From an uncultured Alphaproteobacteria bacterium (GTDB lineage: Bacteria; Pseudomonadota; Alphaproteobacteria; Micavibrionales; Micavibrionaceae): 62,417 nt of DNA. A program made the translations under genes and the position numbers. The notes under the pieces were generated by a model, which saw nothing but the letters and a program-made list of their open reading frames with translations, had not been told where the DNA came from and searched no databases. This document shows positions 46,251 to 54,459 of the stretch, one piece after another. The first letter of the stretch is position 1. Every line of letters begins with the position of its first letter. The stretch lies in contig CALDTV010000002.1 of the NCBI GenBank assembly GCA_937923625.1, positions 1 through 62,417 of the forward strand, in the 5' to 3' direction.

Positions 46251-47012
46251 TTAAAGCTTCATCCATTTAAGCACGACAAACCCACCCAGGAAGCCGCCAA
46301 CATGTGCTGCCCATGCGATCTCACTGCCACTGGGCCCACCCAGCGAGCCAAAGACAACAGAAATACCAATCCACAATAAAACAAATGGCCAAATTTTTTG
46401 TTTGCCGCCTTGCATACGGTTAATCATCACGAGGGCAAGGGTGAATAACCCACTTAGGCCGCCAGAAGCGCCAATAACAGGGTTGATTGATTGGAAATTT
46501 AACGCAAAATGTGCGGCAATACCAAAAAGACCGCAAACCACAAAAAACGCGATCATTTTTTTGCCGCCAATCCAGCGCTCAACGCCGCTGCCAAAAGCGA
46601 GCAACATGACGCAATTCATGGCAAGATGCAGCCAGCCGCCATGAAGTAACATATGAGTGAAAGGTGTGATGAGCGCCAACGCTTCAAAATTCACAAATCC
46701 CGTAAAGCGTCCAGGGATAAACCCTAAATTTAAAATCGACCATTGCGCCTGTGAATCTGATAATAAAAAGGCCACGACAATATGAATGCCAATAAAAGTG
46801 GCCAGCATATATTTTGTGTAAGGCGGCAAATTAAATAATTGCTCATTATTTTCGGGGGGTGGGTTTTGTGGCGGCGGAGTTTTTTTCTCCGACTGTTTTT
46901 TATCACGTGCGGTTTTTAAGGAGATAATGTTATCTCCTTTATAAGGCGCATTTTCGCCTCCTGAGTTTCCCCAAGGATTTTCGCCGTCATGTCCGTCGCC
47001 GCCACTTGTCAT
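46251..47012 (-). CDS. rhomboid family intramembrane serine protease
   Basis: A 253-residue membrane protease. The first 60 residues are cytoplasmic, rich in Gly, Asn and Pro. Six helices follow, with HGGWLHLAMN (oxyanion His and Asn), the catalytic Ser183 in GASGGLSG and His237 in WAAHVGGFLGG. All key residues are present, so it should be active. The substrate is unknown. It is followed by the HExxH protein and shielded from the upstream gene by a strong terminator. Confidence 0.93.
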   Translation of the reverse strand: MTSGGDGHDGENPWGNSGGENAPYKGDNIISLKTARDKKQSEKKTPPPQNPPPENNEQLFNLPPYTKYMLATFIGIHIVVAFLLSDSQAQWSILNLGFIPGRFTGFVNFEALALITPFTHMLLHGGWLHLAMNCVMLLAFGSGVERWIGGKKMIAFFVVCGLFGIAAHFALNFQSINPVIGASGGLSGLFTLALVMINRMQGGKQKIWPFVLLWIGISVVFGSLGGPSGSEIAWAAHVGGFLGGFVVLKWMKL

Positions 47013-47035
47013 GATTATGTTCTAACGCATATGGC

Positions 47036-47071
47036 AAAAAAAATCAGCGACTTTTTTAAAAGCTGCTGATT
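47036..47071 (-). terminator. rho-independent terminator after the 47152 gene
   Basis: Read on the minus strand: AATCAGC ... CTTTT-AA-AAAAG ... GCTGATT followed by a run of T. Two stacked stems and a T-tract. It separates the 47152 gene from the rhomboid gene. Confidence 0.85.
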
Positions 47072-47151
47072 AAGTGAAGGATACTCTTCTTTTTATTTTA
47101 TTATTATCCCTGATAAATACTCATTACTTACTTATTATTACTCTTTTGTTG

Positions 47152-47817
47152 CTATCCAGGCGATATTGCACCAAATAAGGCGCCTGTTTTCTCTGAGTCA
47201 TATTTATAATTAATTGTCTCATTGCCTTTTGCTTCTAAACCACCGCCGGGCGTGGCTTTTTGAATAATATCACTGACGTTTTTCATGATATCCATCGCCA
47301 TAACTTTTGTTTGTTGAAGCTGCTCTTTAAAATTCTCATAAGCTTGCGCAAAAGCCTCATGTGCTAATTCTTTACCCATCACAACAAATTTTTCAATTTT
47401 TGCTGTTTCTGGAACGTCACCGTCACTGACTTTTTCAAAAGCGCTTAAGGATAAATCGGCTTCTTCTAATTCTTTTGTTGCAGGCTTCTTGCCGCCGCCG
47501 CCACCTTTTCCGCTTGTGCCTTCTTCTTCCTCATCTTCTTCCTCTTCATGCTTTTTAAAGCTAGAATCCGTTATCAGCTCAAGGAATGTCGGCGCTTGAT
47601 AGCTTACAGGGTAATTTTTTAAGCTAGAAACATCTAAATCACGACCCGTTAAACCAGCTTTTAATTCAACGCGGCAGGTGTCTCCTTGCCAATTTACCAC
47701 AACACAATGGCTTTTAAATTCGCCTGGTTGAACGTATTTTTTGACCAGTTTTTTGCCTGGATAAATTTTCTCATCCAATCCTGTTTCATGAACGAGCTCT
47801 TGAATATTTACGTGCAT
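47152..47817 (-). CDS. protein of unknown function with acidic/glycine linker
   Basis: A 221-residue cytosolic-looking protein, not recognised. Residues 1-85 form a beta-containing domain (HCVVVNWQGDTCRVELKAGL; two Cys). Next is an acidic run (EEEEDEEEE, about 91-99) and a Gly/Lys stretch (GKGGGGGKK). Residues 115-200 are helical (EKFVVMGKELAHEAFAQAYENF, then QTKVMAMDIMKNVSDIIQKA). The C-terminus ends GALFGAISPG. AGGAGAC-type sequence precedes the ATG. It has its own terminator and so is a one-gene unit. Confidence 0.65.
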   Translation of the reverse strand: MHVNIQELVHETGLDEKIYPGKKLVKKYVQPGEFKSHCVVVNWQGDTCRVELKAGLTGRDLDVSSLKNYPVSYQAPTFLELITDSSFKKHEEEEDEEEEGTSGKGGGGGKKPATKELEEADLSLSAFEKVSDGDVPETAKIEKFVVMGKELAHEAFAQAYENFKEQLQQTKVMAMDIMKNVSDIIQKATPGGGLEAKGNETINYKYDSEKTGALFGAISPG

Positions 47818-48055
47818 GACTGTCTCCTCGTCGTTTGCCTCTTTAGGTCACTTGATAAAAGCGCCTGATTTACATATTTTTTAATATAGGCTTATATTGC
47901 CAGCCAAATATTAAAGAACAGTAAATATTATTCATAATATTTTTATGAGGCTGTAAGCGTTTGTAAAGCCTTCATTTTAATAGGAAAATTGTTATATATT
48001 TATAGGGCGTGATATACTTAATTTACTCGTGGTAACAAATAAAACGGAACATTTA

Positions 48056-48634
48056 ATGCGTATTTTTTTCACATTATTAATTGTTATGGCTTTGACGCCT
48101 TTAAGCGCGCTGGCGCAAACGACGGAAAAAGAAGGGCGCCGTCACTATAATAGTCGTTCTGTTCAAAAAGCTCCTGTTTATGTTGCGCCTAATTTTTCTG
48201 CAAGTTCTAGCGCTTATCAGAGCGGTAACAATTTTGTCAGCTCAGGCCCATTGGATTTAAAGCGTTTATCCCGCGGTAGATCTAACACAAATTCATATTC
48301 AAACGGTGTGGTGTCGCCATATCAGGGGAGCAGCTATCAAAATAATGATTATTCTTTGGGATTAACCCCAGATCAGGTGCGTAATAGCAGGGCGGCGCGA
48401 AATCAAGCAGCGCAAGAGCGCCAGCGGTTGATTGAGCAACAGCAACGCGGCGCCACTACGCCAGCGGCAACAACACTCGATCCAACGCAAGTAGGGGCAA
48501 ATGCTTCGGCTGTTGTGGGCGCAACGCCAAATGCACCCCAAGGTCAAAATATTTTCAACAGTCCTGTGACAATTAATGTCCAGAAGCGAAATATTGTTAC
48601 CGCCCCCAAACGTGTTTTTAATGGGTATGATTAA
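48056..48634 (+). CDS. exported Ser/Gln/Asn-rich protein of unknown function
   Basis: A 192-residue protein from ATG 48056, with signal peptide MRIFFTLLIVMALTPLSALA (cleavage before QTT). A longer frame from a GTG at 48029 lacks a binding site. The mature protein is low complexity: Ser/Asn/Tyr-rich (NSYSNGVVSPYQGSSYQNND), then Gln/Arg-rich (RNQAAQERQRLIEQQQRG), then Ala/Thr-rich. It ends in RVFNGYD. It is predicted disordered and periplasmic or outer-membrane associated. No family is recognised. Confidence 0.7.
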   Translation: MRIFFTLLIVMALTPLSALAQTTEKEGRRHYNSRSVQKAPVYVAPNFSASSSAYQSGNNFVSSGPLDLKRLSRGRSNTNSYSNGVVSPYQGSSYQNNDYSLGLTPDQVRNSRAARNQAAQERQRLIEQQQRGATTPAATTLDPTQVGANASAVVGATPNAPQGQNIFNSPVTINVQKRNIVTAPKRVFNGYD

Positions 48635-48733
48635 TCTTGGTTAATAGTCATGTGCGGCCTTCTTATCCCCGCATAATAATGCCTAAAACAGCGAATAATT
48701 TGCGCGAAACGCCTTATTCCCTAAACTAATCTA

Positions 48734-49576
48734 ATGATAGAAGAACTGATTTCAGCTAATTGGGTGCCGTTGCTTGTTTTGCTGTTTGCCTTAGCGGGGC
48801 TAGCGGGTTTTTTAGCAGGGTTGCTGGGTATCGGCGGTGGCTTGGTGCTCGTCCCTGGGCTGTTTTTTATTTTCAATGCACTGGGGTATACCACCGATAA
48901 TATTATGCATCTGGCAGTAGGCACGGCTCTCGCGACCATTATCTTTACCAGCGCGTCATCGGCAAGGGCGCATTGGAAACGTGGCTCTGTTAGGTTTGAT
49001 CTAATAAAGCGTATCGGCATTGGCATGGTCATTGGTGTAGGCGTGGGCACTTATATTGCATCGAATGTAACAGGTTTATGGCTGACGGTATTTTTCGCGG
49101 TAACATTAATTATTCTGGCGGGGTTAATGATGATTAACCCCGAAAAATTTAGCCTTTTTAAAGACGTTCCTAAAAACCCATGGCCGAGCTTTACAGGCGT
49201 TGGGATTGGTATTGTTTCAACGCTTATGGGGATTGGTGGGGCGGCATTAAATGTACCCTTCATGACGTTAAGCAATGTGCCCATTCATAAGGCGGTTGGG
49301 TCTGCTTCGGCGATGGGATTGCTAATTGCTATTCCAGGGGCTATGGGCTTTTTCATAATTGGTCAGGGAAATACAACGGGGCTTCCGCCTTTTTCGTTTG
49401 GGTATATTAATTTCTTGGCGCTGGCTATTATTATTCCTGTGACGGTATTTTTTGCTCCGTTGGGCGTTGCGACTGCGCATAGATTTTCAACGCAAGTTTT
49501 ACGCCGAGTCTTTAGCGTGTTTATGGTCATTATTGCGGCAAAAATGGTGTATGAAGTTTTTCGTACTGCCGCTTAA
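48734..49576 (+). CDS. TauE/SafE family sulfite/anion exporter
   Basis: A 280-residue inner-membrane permease with about eight helices. Both Pfam-typical halves are present, each with a Gly-rich loop: GLAGFLAGLLGIGGGLVLVP and TGVGIGIVSTLMGIGGAALNVP. Substrates in the family are sulfite, sulfonates and related anions; this one is unknown. It precedes the polysaccharide genes by 40 bases on the same strand, but a functional link is not evident. Confidence 0.92.
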   Translation: MIEELISANWVPLLVLLFALAGLAGFLAGLLGIGGGLVLVPGLFFIFNALGYTTDNIMHLAVGTALATIIFTSASSARAHWKRGSVRFDLIKRIGIGMVIGVGVGTYIASNVTGLWLTVFFAVTLIILAGLMMINPEKFSLFKDVPKNPWPSFTGVGIGIVSTLMGIGGAALNVPFMTLSNVPIHKAVGSASAMGLLIAIPGAMGFFIIGQGNTTGLPPFSFGYINFLALAIIIPVTVFFAPLGVATAHRFSTQVLRRVFSVFMVIIAAKMVYEVFRTAA

Positions 49577-49615
49577 AATCAAGCGCTCAATGAAGTGAGA
49601 GAGCGATCACAATCA

Positions 49616-50839
49616 ATGCAATTTTTACTTAAAGACATAAGGGCGCTGTGGTTCATTTTGGCCTTGGGGCTTTATGGCGTGTTGGGATCACCAACGCCCG
49701 ATCACCCCGCGATAATCGAAGCATTGATTGGCTTACTACTGATTGCCGCCATCAGTCCTGTTGATTATCTGCATCAATTTGCATCCTATGTGAAAGCGCA
49801 AGAACGCTGGCAAATTGCGGCGCTGATGCTTTTTCTTTATGGCTTGTTTGTACCTGTAGGCATGGCACTGGTGGAAGGGGCAAATTTTGTTGCTGTTTTG
49901 CGTGATCTCATCGCGTTTGCTTTTTTATGCTTACCGCTTTTTTTGTTCTTTTTCTTTCGTCAAAAACCAAAACGACAAAAGATATTTTTGGGCGCTATTA
50001 TTTTTATGGGCTTCGTATTTTCGCTGCGTGTGTTGGCGCCCCATTTAGGGGTAGAGCATTTAAACTTGGCGCGTTTAAACCCTGCGAATGAAAATATACA
50101 AACGCTTTATTTGGCAAACTCTCCGCTGGTGCTGTTTAGTATGATATTTCTGCTATCCCGCGCATGTCAGGCTTTATATGAAAAAATTAACATGAAGCAT
50201 ATGGCGCTGTTTGGTCTGTACGGCATTGGTGCGGTCATAATTATGATGGCTGTTTTTGTTGATGTGCAACGGGCATTTTTCGCGGCGTTAGTCCTCAGCA
50301 TCCTCATGCTTTTTATACTGGGCTTTGTCACATCCCCGTTAAAAGTGATTGGGCCTTTATTGTTAATTTTGTTAGGCGCGCTGGTGTTCCATGAATCTTT
50401 GACGGAAATTTACCAGCAAGTTTACCTGAAAACCTCTCGCGTGGGCTTTAATATGCGCTTGCAAGAATGGCAGGCGGTATGGGAGAGCATGCGCCATGAT
50501 CCATTGACCATCATTTTAGGCCATGGATGGGGCGCACATTTTGCTTCGCCAGCCGTGGGGGATTATCATGTAACCTATACCCATAGCTTGTTGAGCTATA
50601 TGTTGTTTAAATCAGGGATTATTGGCCTGTTTTTAACTCTGGGTTATCTGTTTTTTATATTTGAAAAACTGGTGCTGGTTTCTTTAAAGTGTCCCGTGAA
50701 AGGAAACGCGCTGTTTTGGGCGTTCATTATCCCTATTATGCTTTACGCGTCATATAAATCGTTGGACTATGGGCTTTTGCTAACGGCAATCACTGTCAGC
50801 GCTATGGCGCTTGATCGTAAATCACAGGTAACGGCATGA
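49616..50839 (+). CDS. O-antigen ligase/polymerase-like (Wzy/WaaL) membrane protein
   Basis: A polytopic membrane protein of 407 residues from ATG 49616 (MQFLLKDIRALWF); a GTG at 49595 would add seven. About eleven helices with a periplasmic loop that ends in YTHSLLSYMLFKSGIIGLFLTLGYL, the His-containing region conserved in O-antigen ligases and polymerases. The ILGHGWGAHF motif precedes it. Its stop overlaps the start of the GT4 gene. It probably polymerises or ligates repeat units in the periplasm. Confidence 0.82.
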   Translation: MQFLLKDIRALWFILALGLYGVLGSPTPDHPAIIEALIGLLLIAAISPVDYLHQFASYVKAQERWQIAALMLFLYGLFVPVGMALVEGANFVAVLRDLIAFAFLCLPLFLFFFFRQKPKRQKIFLGAIIFMGFVFSLRVLAPHLGVEHLNLARLNPANENIQTLYLANSPLVLFSMIFLLSRACQALYEKINMKHMALFGLYGIGAVIIMMAVFVDVQRAFFAALVLSILMLFILGFVTSPLKVIGPLLLILLGALVFHESLTEIYQQVYLKTSRVGFNMRLQEWQAVWESMRHDPLTIILGHGWGAHFASPAVGDYHVTYTHSLLSYMLFKSGIIGLFLTLGYLFFIFEKLVLVSLKCPVKGNALFWAFIIPIMLYASYKSLDYGLLLTAITVSAMALDRKSQVTA

Positions 50840-52062
50840 GCACAAAAAAGCCAACTATTCTGCTGATTAACCGCGTTTACCCACCGCAACGGGGCGCGAC
50901 CGCACGCATTATGCAGGATTTAGCCTATGCGTTACACCATATGGGGTGGCAAGTGACAGTGTTGACTACGGGGGAGAAAAAAACCAAAAAAATTGAACAT
51001 AATATTACGATCCATCGTCTGAAGGCGACGCAAAATTATCGTAAGATTTTGGGCTTTTCCATGTTGTGGTTGCGACTATATCGTAAGGCATTATCGTTGC
51101 CCGCACATGATGTTGTTGTCACATTGACCGACCCACCAATGACAAGTGTGATTGGCGCGTCAATTGCCCGCAGAAAAAAATCAAAGCATGTGCATTGGAG
51201 TCATGATCTGTACCCTGATTTGCTTAAACCATTAGATATCCATCTGCCTGAATTCTTACAAAATTATTTTATGCGATTATCTCGCCGCACAATGAATAAG
51301 GCAGAAAAAGTTGTTGTGGTTGGTGATTGCATGGCCAAGCATTTAAGCCATACAGGTGTTGAGGTGGCAAAAATTAAAAAGATAGCCAATTGGGCAGATT
51401 TTGAAGTTATAAATCCGTCTGTAAATAAAAAATATGATTTTTCAAAATTTGAAAAAACAGGCGTTGCCAAAAAGCCAGATGAAATGTTCCGTGATGACTC
51501 GCCAAAATTTCGTGTGCTTTATGCCGGTAACATTGGTAGAGCGCACCCTGTTCGCCCTGTCGTCGAAGCTGCTGCGTTGCTTGAGGAGCATAAAGAGATT
51601 GAGTTTATCTTTGTTGGTGATGCCGCTGTGCAGTCTATTTTAGCGCGCGAGCGCGGGTTGCGTGGTTTGGATAATATTAAATTTATGCCCTACCAGCCTA
51701 TTGAAAAACTTCGTGAAGTCATGGAAAGCGGTGATCTTCAATTGGTGTCTCAACGGGATGAAACATCGGGTCTTTTGGTGCCTTGTAAGTTTTATTCTGG
51801 TTTGACCGTGGGACGCCCAACAGTTTTTATTGGGCCAGAAGACACTGAAATTGCCGCTGTCATTAAACGCTATAAAGCGGGAAAGATTGTTGCAACAGAT
51901 GACCCTGAAGCTTTATCAAAAGCTATCCTTGAATATCGTGATGATGGTGAGGCATGGTTTGAAGCCCAAGAAGGCGCACTTCACGCGGCGCAGGCGTATC
52001 ATCCTAATTTATCCCTTCATAAGTGGATCGAATTGCTGGAGAAAGTGCGCACAAACAGTTAG
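50836..52062 (+). CDS. glycosyltransferase family 4 (GT-B fold)
   Basis: A 408-residue cytosolic sugar transferase overlapping the previous gene by ATGA. The N-terminal half has PTILLINRVYPPQRGATARIMQDLA, WSHDLYPDLLKPL and VVVGDCMAKHL. The C-terminal half has FRVLYAGNIGRAHPVRPVVEAA, FIFVGDAAVQ, IKFMPYQPIEKLREVM and the nucleotide-sugar Glu region DETSGLLVPCKFYSGLTVGRP. The latter is close to WcaI/Fuc-type transferases. Donor and acceptor are unknown. Confidence 0.9.
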   Translation: MSTKKPTILLINRVYPPQRGATARIMQDLAYALHHMGWQVTVLTTGEKKTKKIEHNITIHRLKATQNYRKILGFSMLWLRLYRKALSLPAHDVVVTLTDPPMTSVIGASIARRKKSKHVHWSHDLYPDLLKPLDIHLPEFLQNYFMRLSRRTMNKAEKVVVVGDCMAKHLSHTGVEVAKIKKIANWADFEVINPSVNKKYDFSKFEKTGVAKKPDEMFRDDSPKFRVLYAGNIGRAHPVRPVVEAAALLEEHKEIEFIFVGDAAVQSILARERGLRGLDNIKFMPYQPIEKLREVMESGDLQLVSQRDETSGLLVPCKFYSGLTVGRPTVFIGPEDTEIAAVIKRYKAGKIVATDDPEALSKAILEYRDDGEAWFEAQEGALHAAQAYHPNLSLHKWIELLEKVRTNS

Positions 52063-52071
52063 GCTTTGTGT

Positions 52072-52893
52072 ATGAACGAAGAAGTCAGCTTAGCAGATTT
52101 ATTAAAAAGCTTTTGGCGCGCCAAATTTTATATGATTTTTTGCGCGCTTATTGCGCTTATTGTGGCGGCTATTTTTATATCGGTTTCTGTTGCTGAATAT
52201 CGCGCAACGATGATTGTCGCGCCTGCCGATGGCTATGCGCTGGGGGATTATGCATCTTCGGTTGATAATAGCCGTATTGCCGCCTTACCGTTTTGGCGCC
52301 CGAAGGATTCTGAAGGGGCATCAACAGATTTTTACCGTTTTATTTACACGATGCGCGGTACGCAAGCGGCAAAAATTTTAATGCAAGATCAGGCTGTCGT
52401 TTCTCGTGTGAATGAAATGCTCAAAGAGCCGATTAACACGCCCGAAGAATTGTCACTTTACTTAAACCGCAATATTCAAATTGATCCGTTGGGTGCAACA
52501 CCTTTAAGGCGGCTTATTTATAAGCATCAAAATGCTGAATTTTCTGTGGCGTTGTTGCGTAAACTTCATTTGGTGGCGGATCAAATGATCCGCCGTGATC
52601 GCCGCAGGCAATCGCAAAGCCGTATTGAATATTTGGAAAATTCTTTACGAAAAACAACTAACCCTGATCACCGTAAAGGCATAACAAATTTGCTTATGCA
52701 ACAAGAGCACGTGCAAATGCTGGCGAATTTAGACGAAGCCTATGCCGCGATTGTCGTAGAGCCAGCAAGCGCCAGTCCGCGTCCTGTTTGGCCAAATGAC
52801 GTGTTGATTTACACGGTGGCGGCTTTATTGGGACTGTTGCTTGGCTTTTTGATTTGGTCTTTGAGATGGTCAGGACGCCATTCAAAAAGATGA
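52072..52893 (+). CDS. Wzz-like polysaccharide chain-length/co-polymerase protein
   Basis: A 273-residue protein from ATG 52072 (MNEEVSLADLLKSFWRAK). Topology is that of the Wzz family: an N-terminal helix (FYMIFCALIALIVAAIFISVSV), a periplasmic domain with a helix near 170-220 (RRQSQSRIEYLENSLRKTT), and a C-terminal helix after the Pro-rich PASASPRPVWPN. No tyrosine-kinase domain is attached. The stop overlaps the next start (ATGA), indicating a tight operon. Confidence 0.85.
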   Translation: MNEEVSLADLLKSFWRAKFYMIFCALIALIVAAIFISVSVAEYRATMIVAPADGYALGDYASSVDNSRIAALPFWRPKDSEGASTDFYRFIYTMRGTQAAKILMQDQAVVSRVNEMLKEPINTPEELSLYLNRNIQIDPLGATPLRRLIYKHQNAEFSVALLRKLHLVADQMIRRDRRRQSQSRIEYLENSLRKTTNPDHRKGITNLLMQQEHVQMLANLDEAYAAIVVEPASASPRPVWPNDVLIYTVAALLGLLLGFLIWSLRWSGRHSKR

Positions 52894-53747
52894 TTCCCGT
52901 CACGATTATCATTACAACTTTAAACGAAGCGAAAAATTTGCCGCGTTGTTTAGCGGCGTTAAAAAATTTTGAAGAAGTGATTGTCGTTGATTCTGGTTCA
53001 GACGATCAAACCGTCGAAATTGCGGAGCAATATGGTGCAAGAGTTGAAAATTTTCAATGGAATGGCGCGTATCCCAAAAAACGCCAATGGTGTTTGGATA
53101 ACTTAAACATTAAAAATGATTTTGTCTTTTGGGTTGATGGTGATGAAGAACTGACGAGTGATTTGATTGTCGAAATATCGTACCTTGATTTTAAGGCGGC
53201 AGGGTACTTCGTTAAGGGATGCTATTGCTGGCAAGGAAAAGTGCTGAAATATGGTTTAGTGAATAATAAATTAGCTTTGATCAACCGCCATAAAATTAAA
53301 TTCCCTGTTATTGATGATTTAGGGGAAGGATGCATGGGTGAGATGGAAGGACATTATCAACCTGTATTGAAATCTGGTTATGAACAAGATGCGTTAAAAC
53401 AGTTATCTGCCCCCCTTCGTCATTTTGCCTGTGAAGATCAAGAAAGTTGGGAACGCCGTCATCGACGTTATGCGCTATGGGAGGCAAATATGATTGCGCG
53501 TCATGCTTACCCCAAAGATCCCGATCGCTACCGTGAAATGCTAAAAACATTATTTAGACGCCTACCGTTTCGTGGCGTGATTGCTTTTATGCATTGTTAC
53601 TTTTATAAGCGCGGGTTTTTGGATGGTGCGGCAGGGCTTAGTTTTGCCAAAAGCCGCTATAATTATTATCGCATGGTGTCAAAAAATCTCAGGCGCGTTT
53701 TAAAAACCAATAAAGCTTTGGGGCAAAACGTCTTAATTGATAAATAA
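52890..53747 (+). CDS. glycosyltransferase family 2 (WaaE/KdtX-like)
   Basis: A 285-residue GT-A transferase from ATG 52890 (MIPVTIIITTLNEAKNLPRC). It has the nucleotide site VVDSGSDDQTVEIA, the metal-binding FWVDGDEEL and the later HFACEDQESWERRHRRYALWEA block that marks the LPS-core WaaE/KdtX group. The longer frame from 52854 overlaps Wzz and is less likely. Its 3' end overlaps that of the convergent GT2 gene by 59 bases. Confidence 0.88.
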   Translation: MIPVTIIITTLNEAKNLPRCLAALKNFEEVIVVDSGSDDQTVEIAEQYGARVENFQWNGAYPKKRQWCLDNLNIKNDFVFWVDGDEELTSDLIVEISYLDFKAAGYFVKGCYCWQGKVLKYGLVNNKLALINRHKIKFPVIDDLGEGCMGEMEGHYQPVLKSGYEQDALKQLSAPLRHFACEDQESWERRHRRYALWEANMIARHAYPKDPDRYREMLKTLFRRLPFRGVIAFMHCYFYKRGFLDGAAGLSFAKSRYNYYRMVSKNLRRVLKTNKALGQNVLIDK

Positions 53748-54459
53748 TTGTTTGCGCCGTAAAGGTGAATATATTTTCAAAAAATGATACGCCATTTTCG
53801 CGACGGATTTTATATTGCTCTATGCGGCCTTGCCTGACTTTTTGTTGCGACAGGCCGCCACTTTCAAATACGCATAAAGGCTGATGTATATACGCAATAT
53901 TTTGCGTTTGGCGCATGGCTTTTAACGTCAAATCATAATCTGCGGCGACGCTGTATGCTTCATTATATTGAAGATTTTCTAATAAATCATGATGGTAAAT
54001 CATGGCTTGGTGATGGGTTATCATGCCTTGTTTTATTTTACTGTGATCGCGGGCTGTTTTATAGAATTTTTTATCGCCAAAACATTCTAATGCATCGCCG
54101 TAGATAAAATGAGGCTGGTCTTTTAGGATGGTCTTTTGGATGATTTCTAAGGTTTTAGGCTCAGCTAAGTAATCACCACTATTCAGAAAAATTAAATATT
54201 GCCCGTTGGCGCGTTTCATCCCTTTGTTCATCGCATCATATAGGCCGCTATCGGGCTCACTGGTGATGTTTGCGTCATTAATGGTGTTGAGATAATCAAG
54301 CGTACCATCATTGGACGCACCATCAACAATAATCCATTCATAATCCTGAAGCGTCTGTAGGATAAGACTTTGATGAGTCTTTTTAACGCCCGCTAAATGA
54401 TTAAGCGTAATCGTGATAATCGAAAAAGTTGGGCGTGCTTCGGTGGGGTTAGTTGTCAT
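53689..54459 (-). CDS. glycosyltransferase family 2
   Basis: A 256-residue GT-A transferase, starting MTTNPTEARPTFSIITITLN at 54459. It has VDGASNDGTLDYL, SEPDSGLYDAMNKGMKRANGQYLIFLNSGDYL (metal site and acceptor loop), and ITHHQAMIYHHDLL. This matches the WcaA/WfgS-like group of colanic acid and LPS transferases. The ATG overlaps the end of the SLBB exporter gene by 11 bases, so translation is probably coupled. The donor sugar is unknown. Confidence 0.88.
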   Translation of the reverse strand: MTTNPTEARPTFSIITITLNHLAGVKKTHQSLILQTLQDYEWIIVDGASNDGTLDYLNTINDANITSEPDSGLYDAMNKGMKRANGQYLIFLNSGDYLAEPKTLEIIQKTILKDQPHFIYGDALECFGDKKFYKTARDHSKIKQGMITHHQAMIYHHDLLENLQYNEAYSVAADYDLTLKAMRQTQNIAYIHQPLCVFESGGLSQQKVRQGRIEQYKIRRENGVSFFENIFTFTAQTIIYQLRRFAPKLYWFLKRA

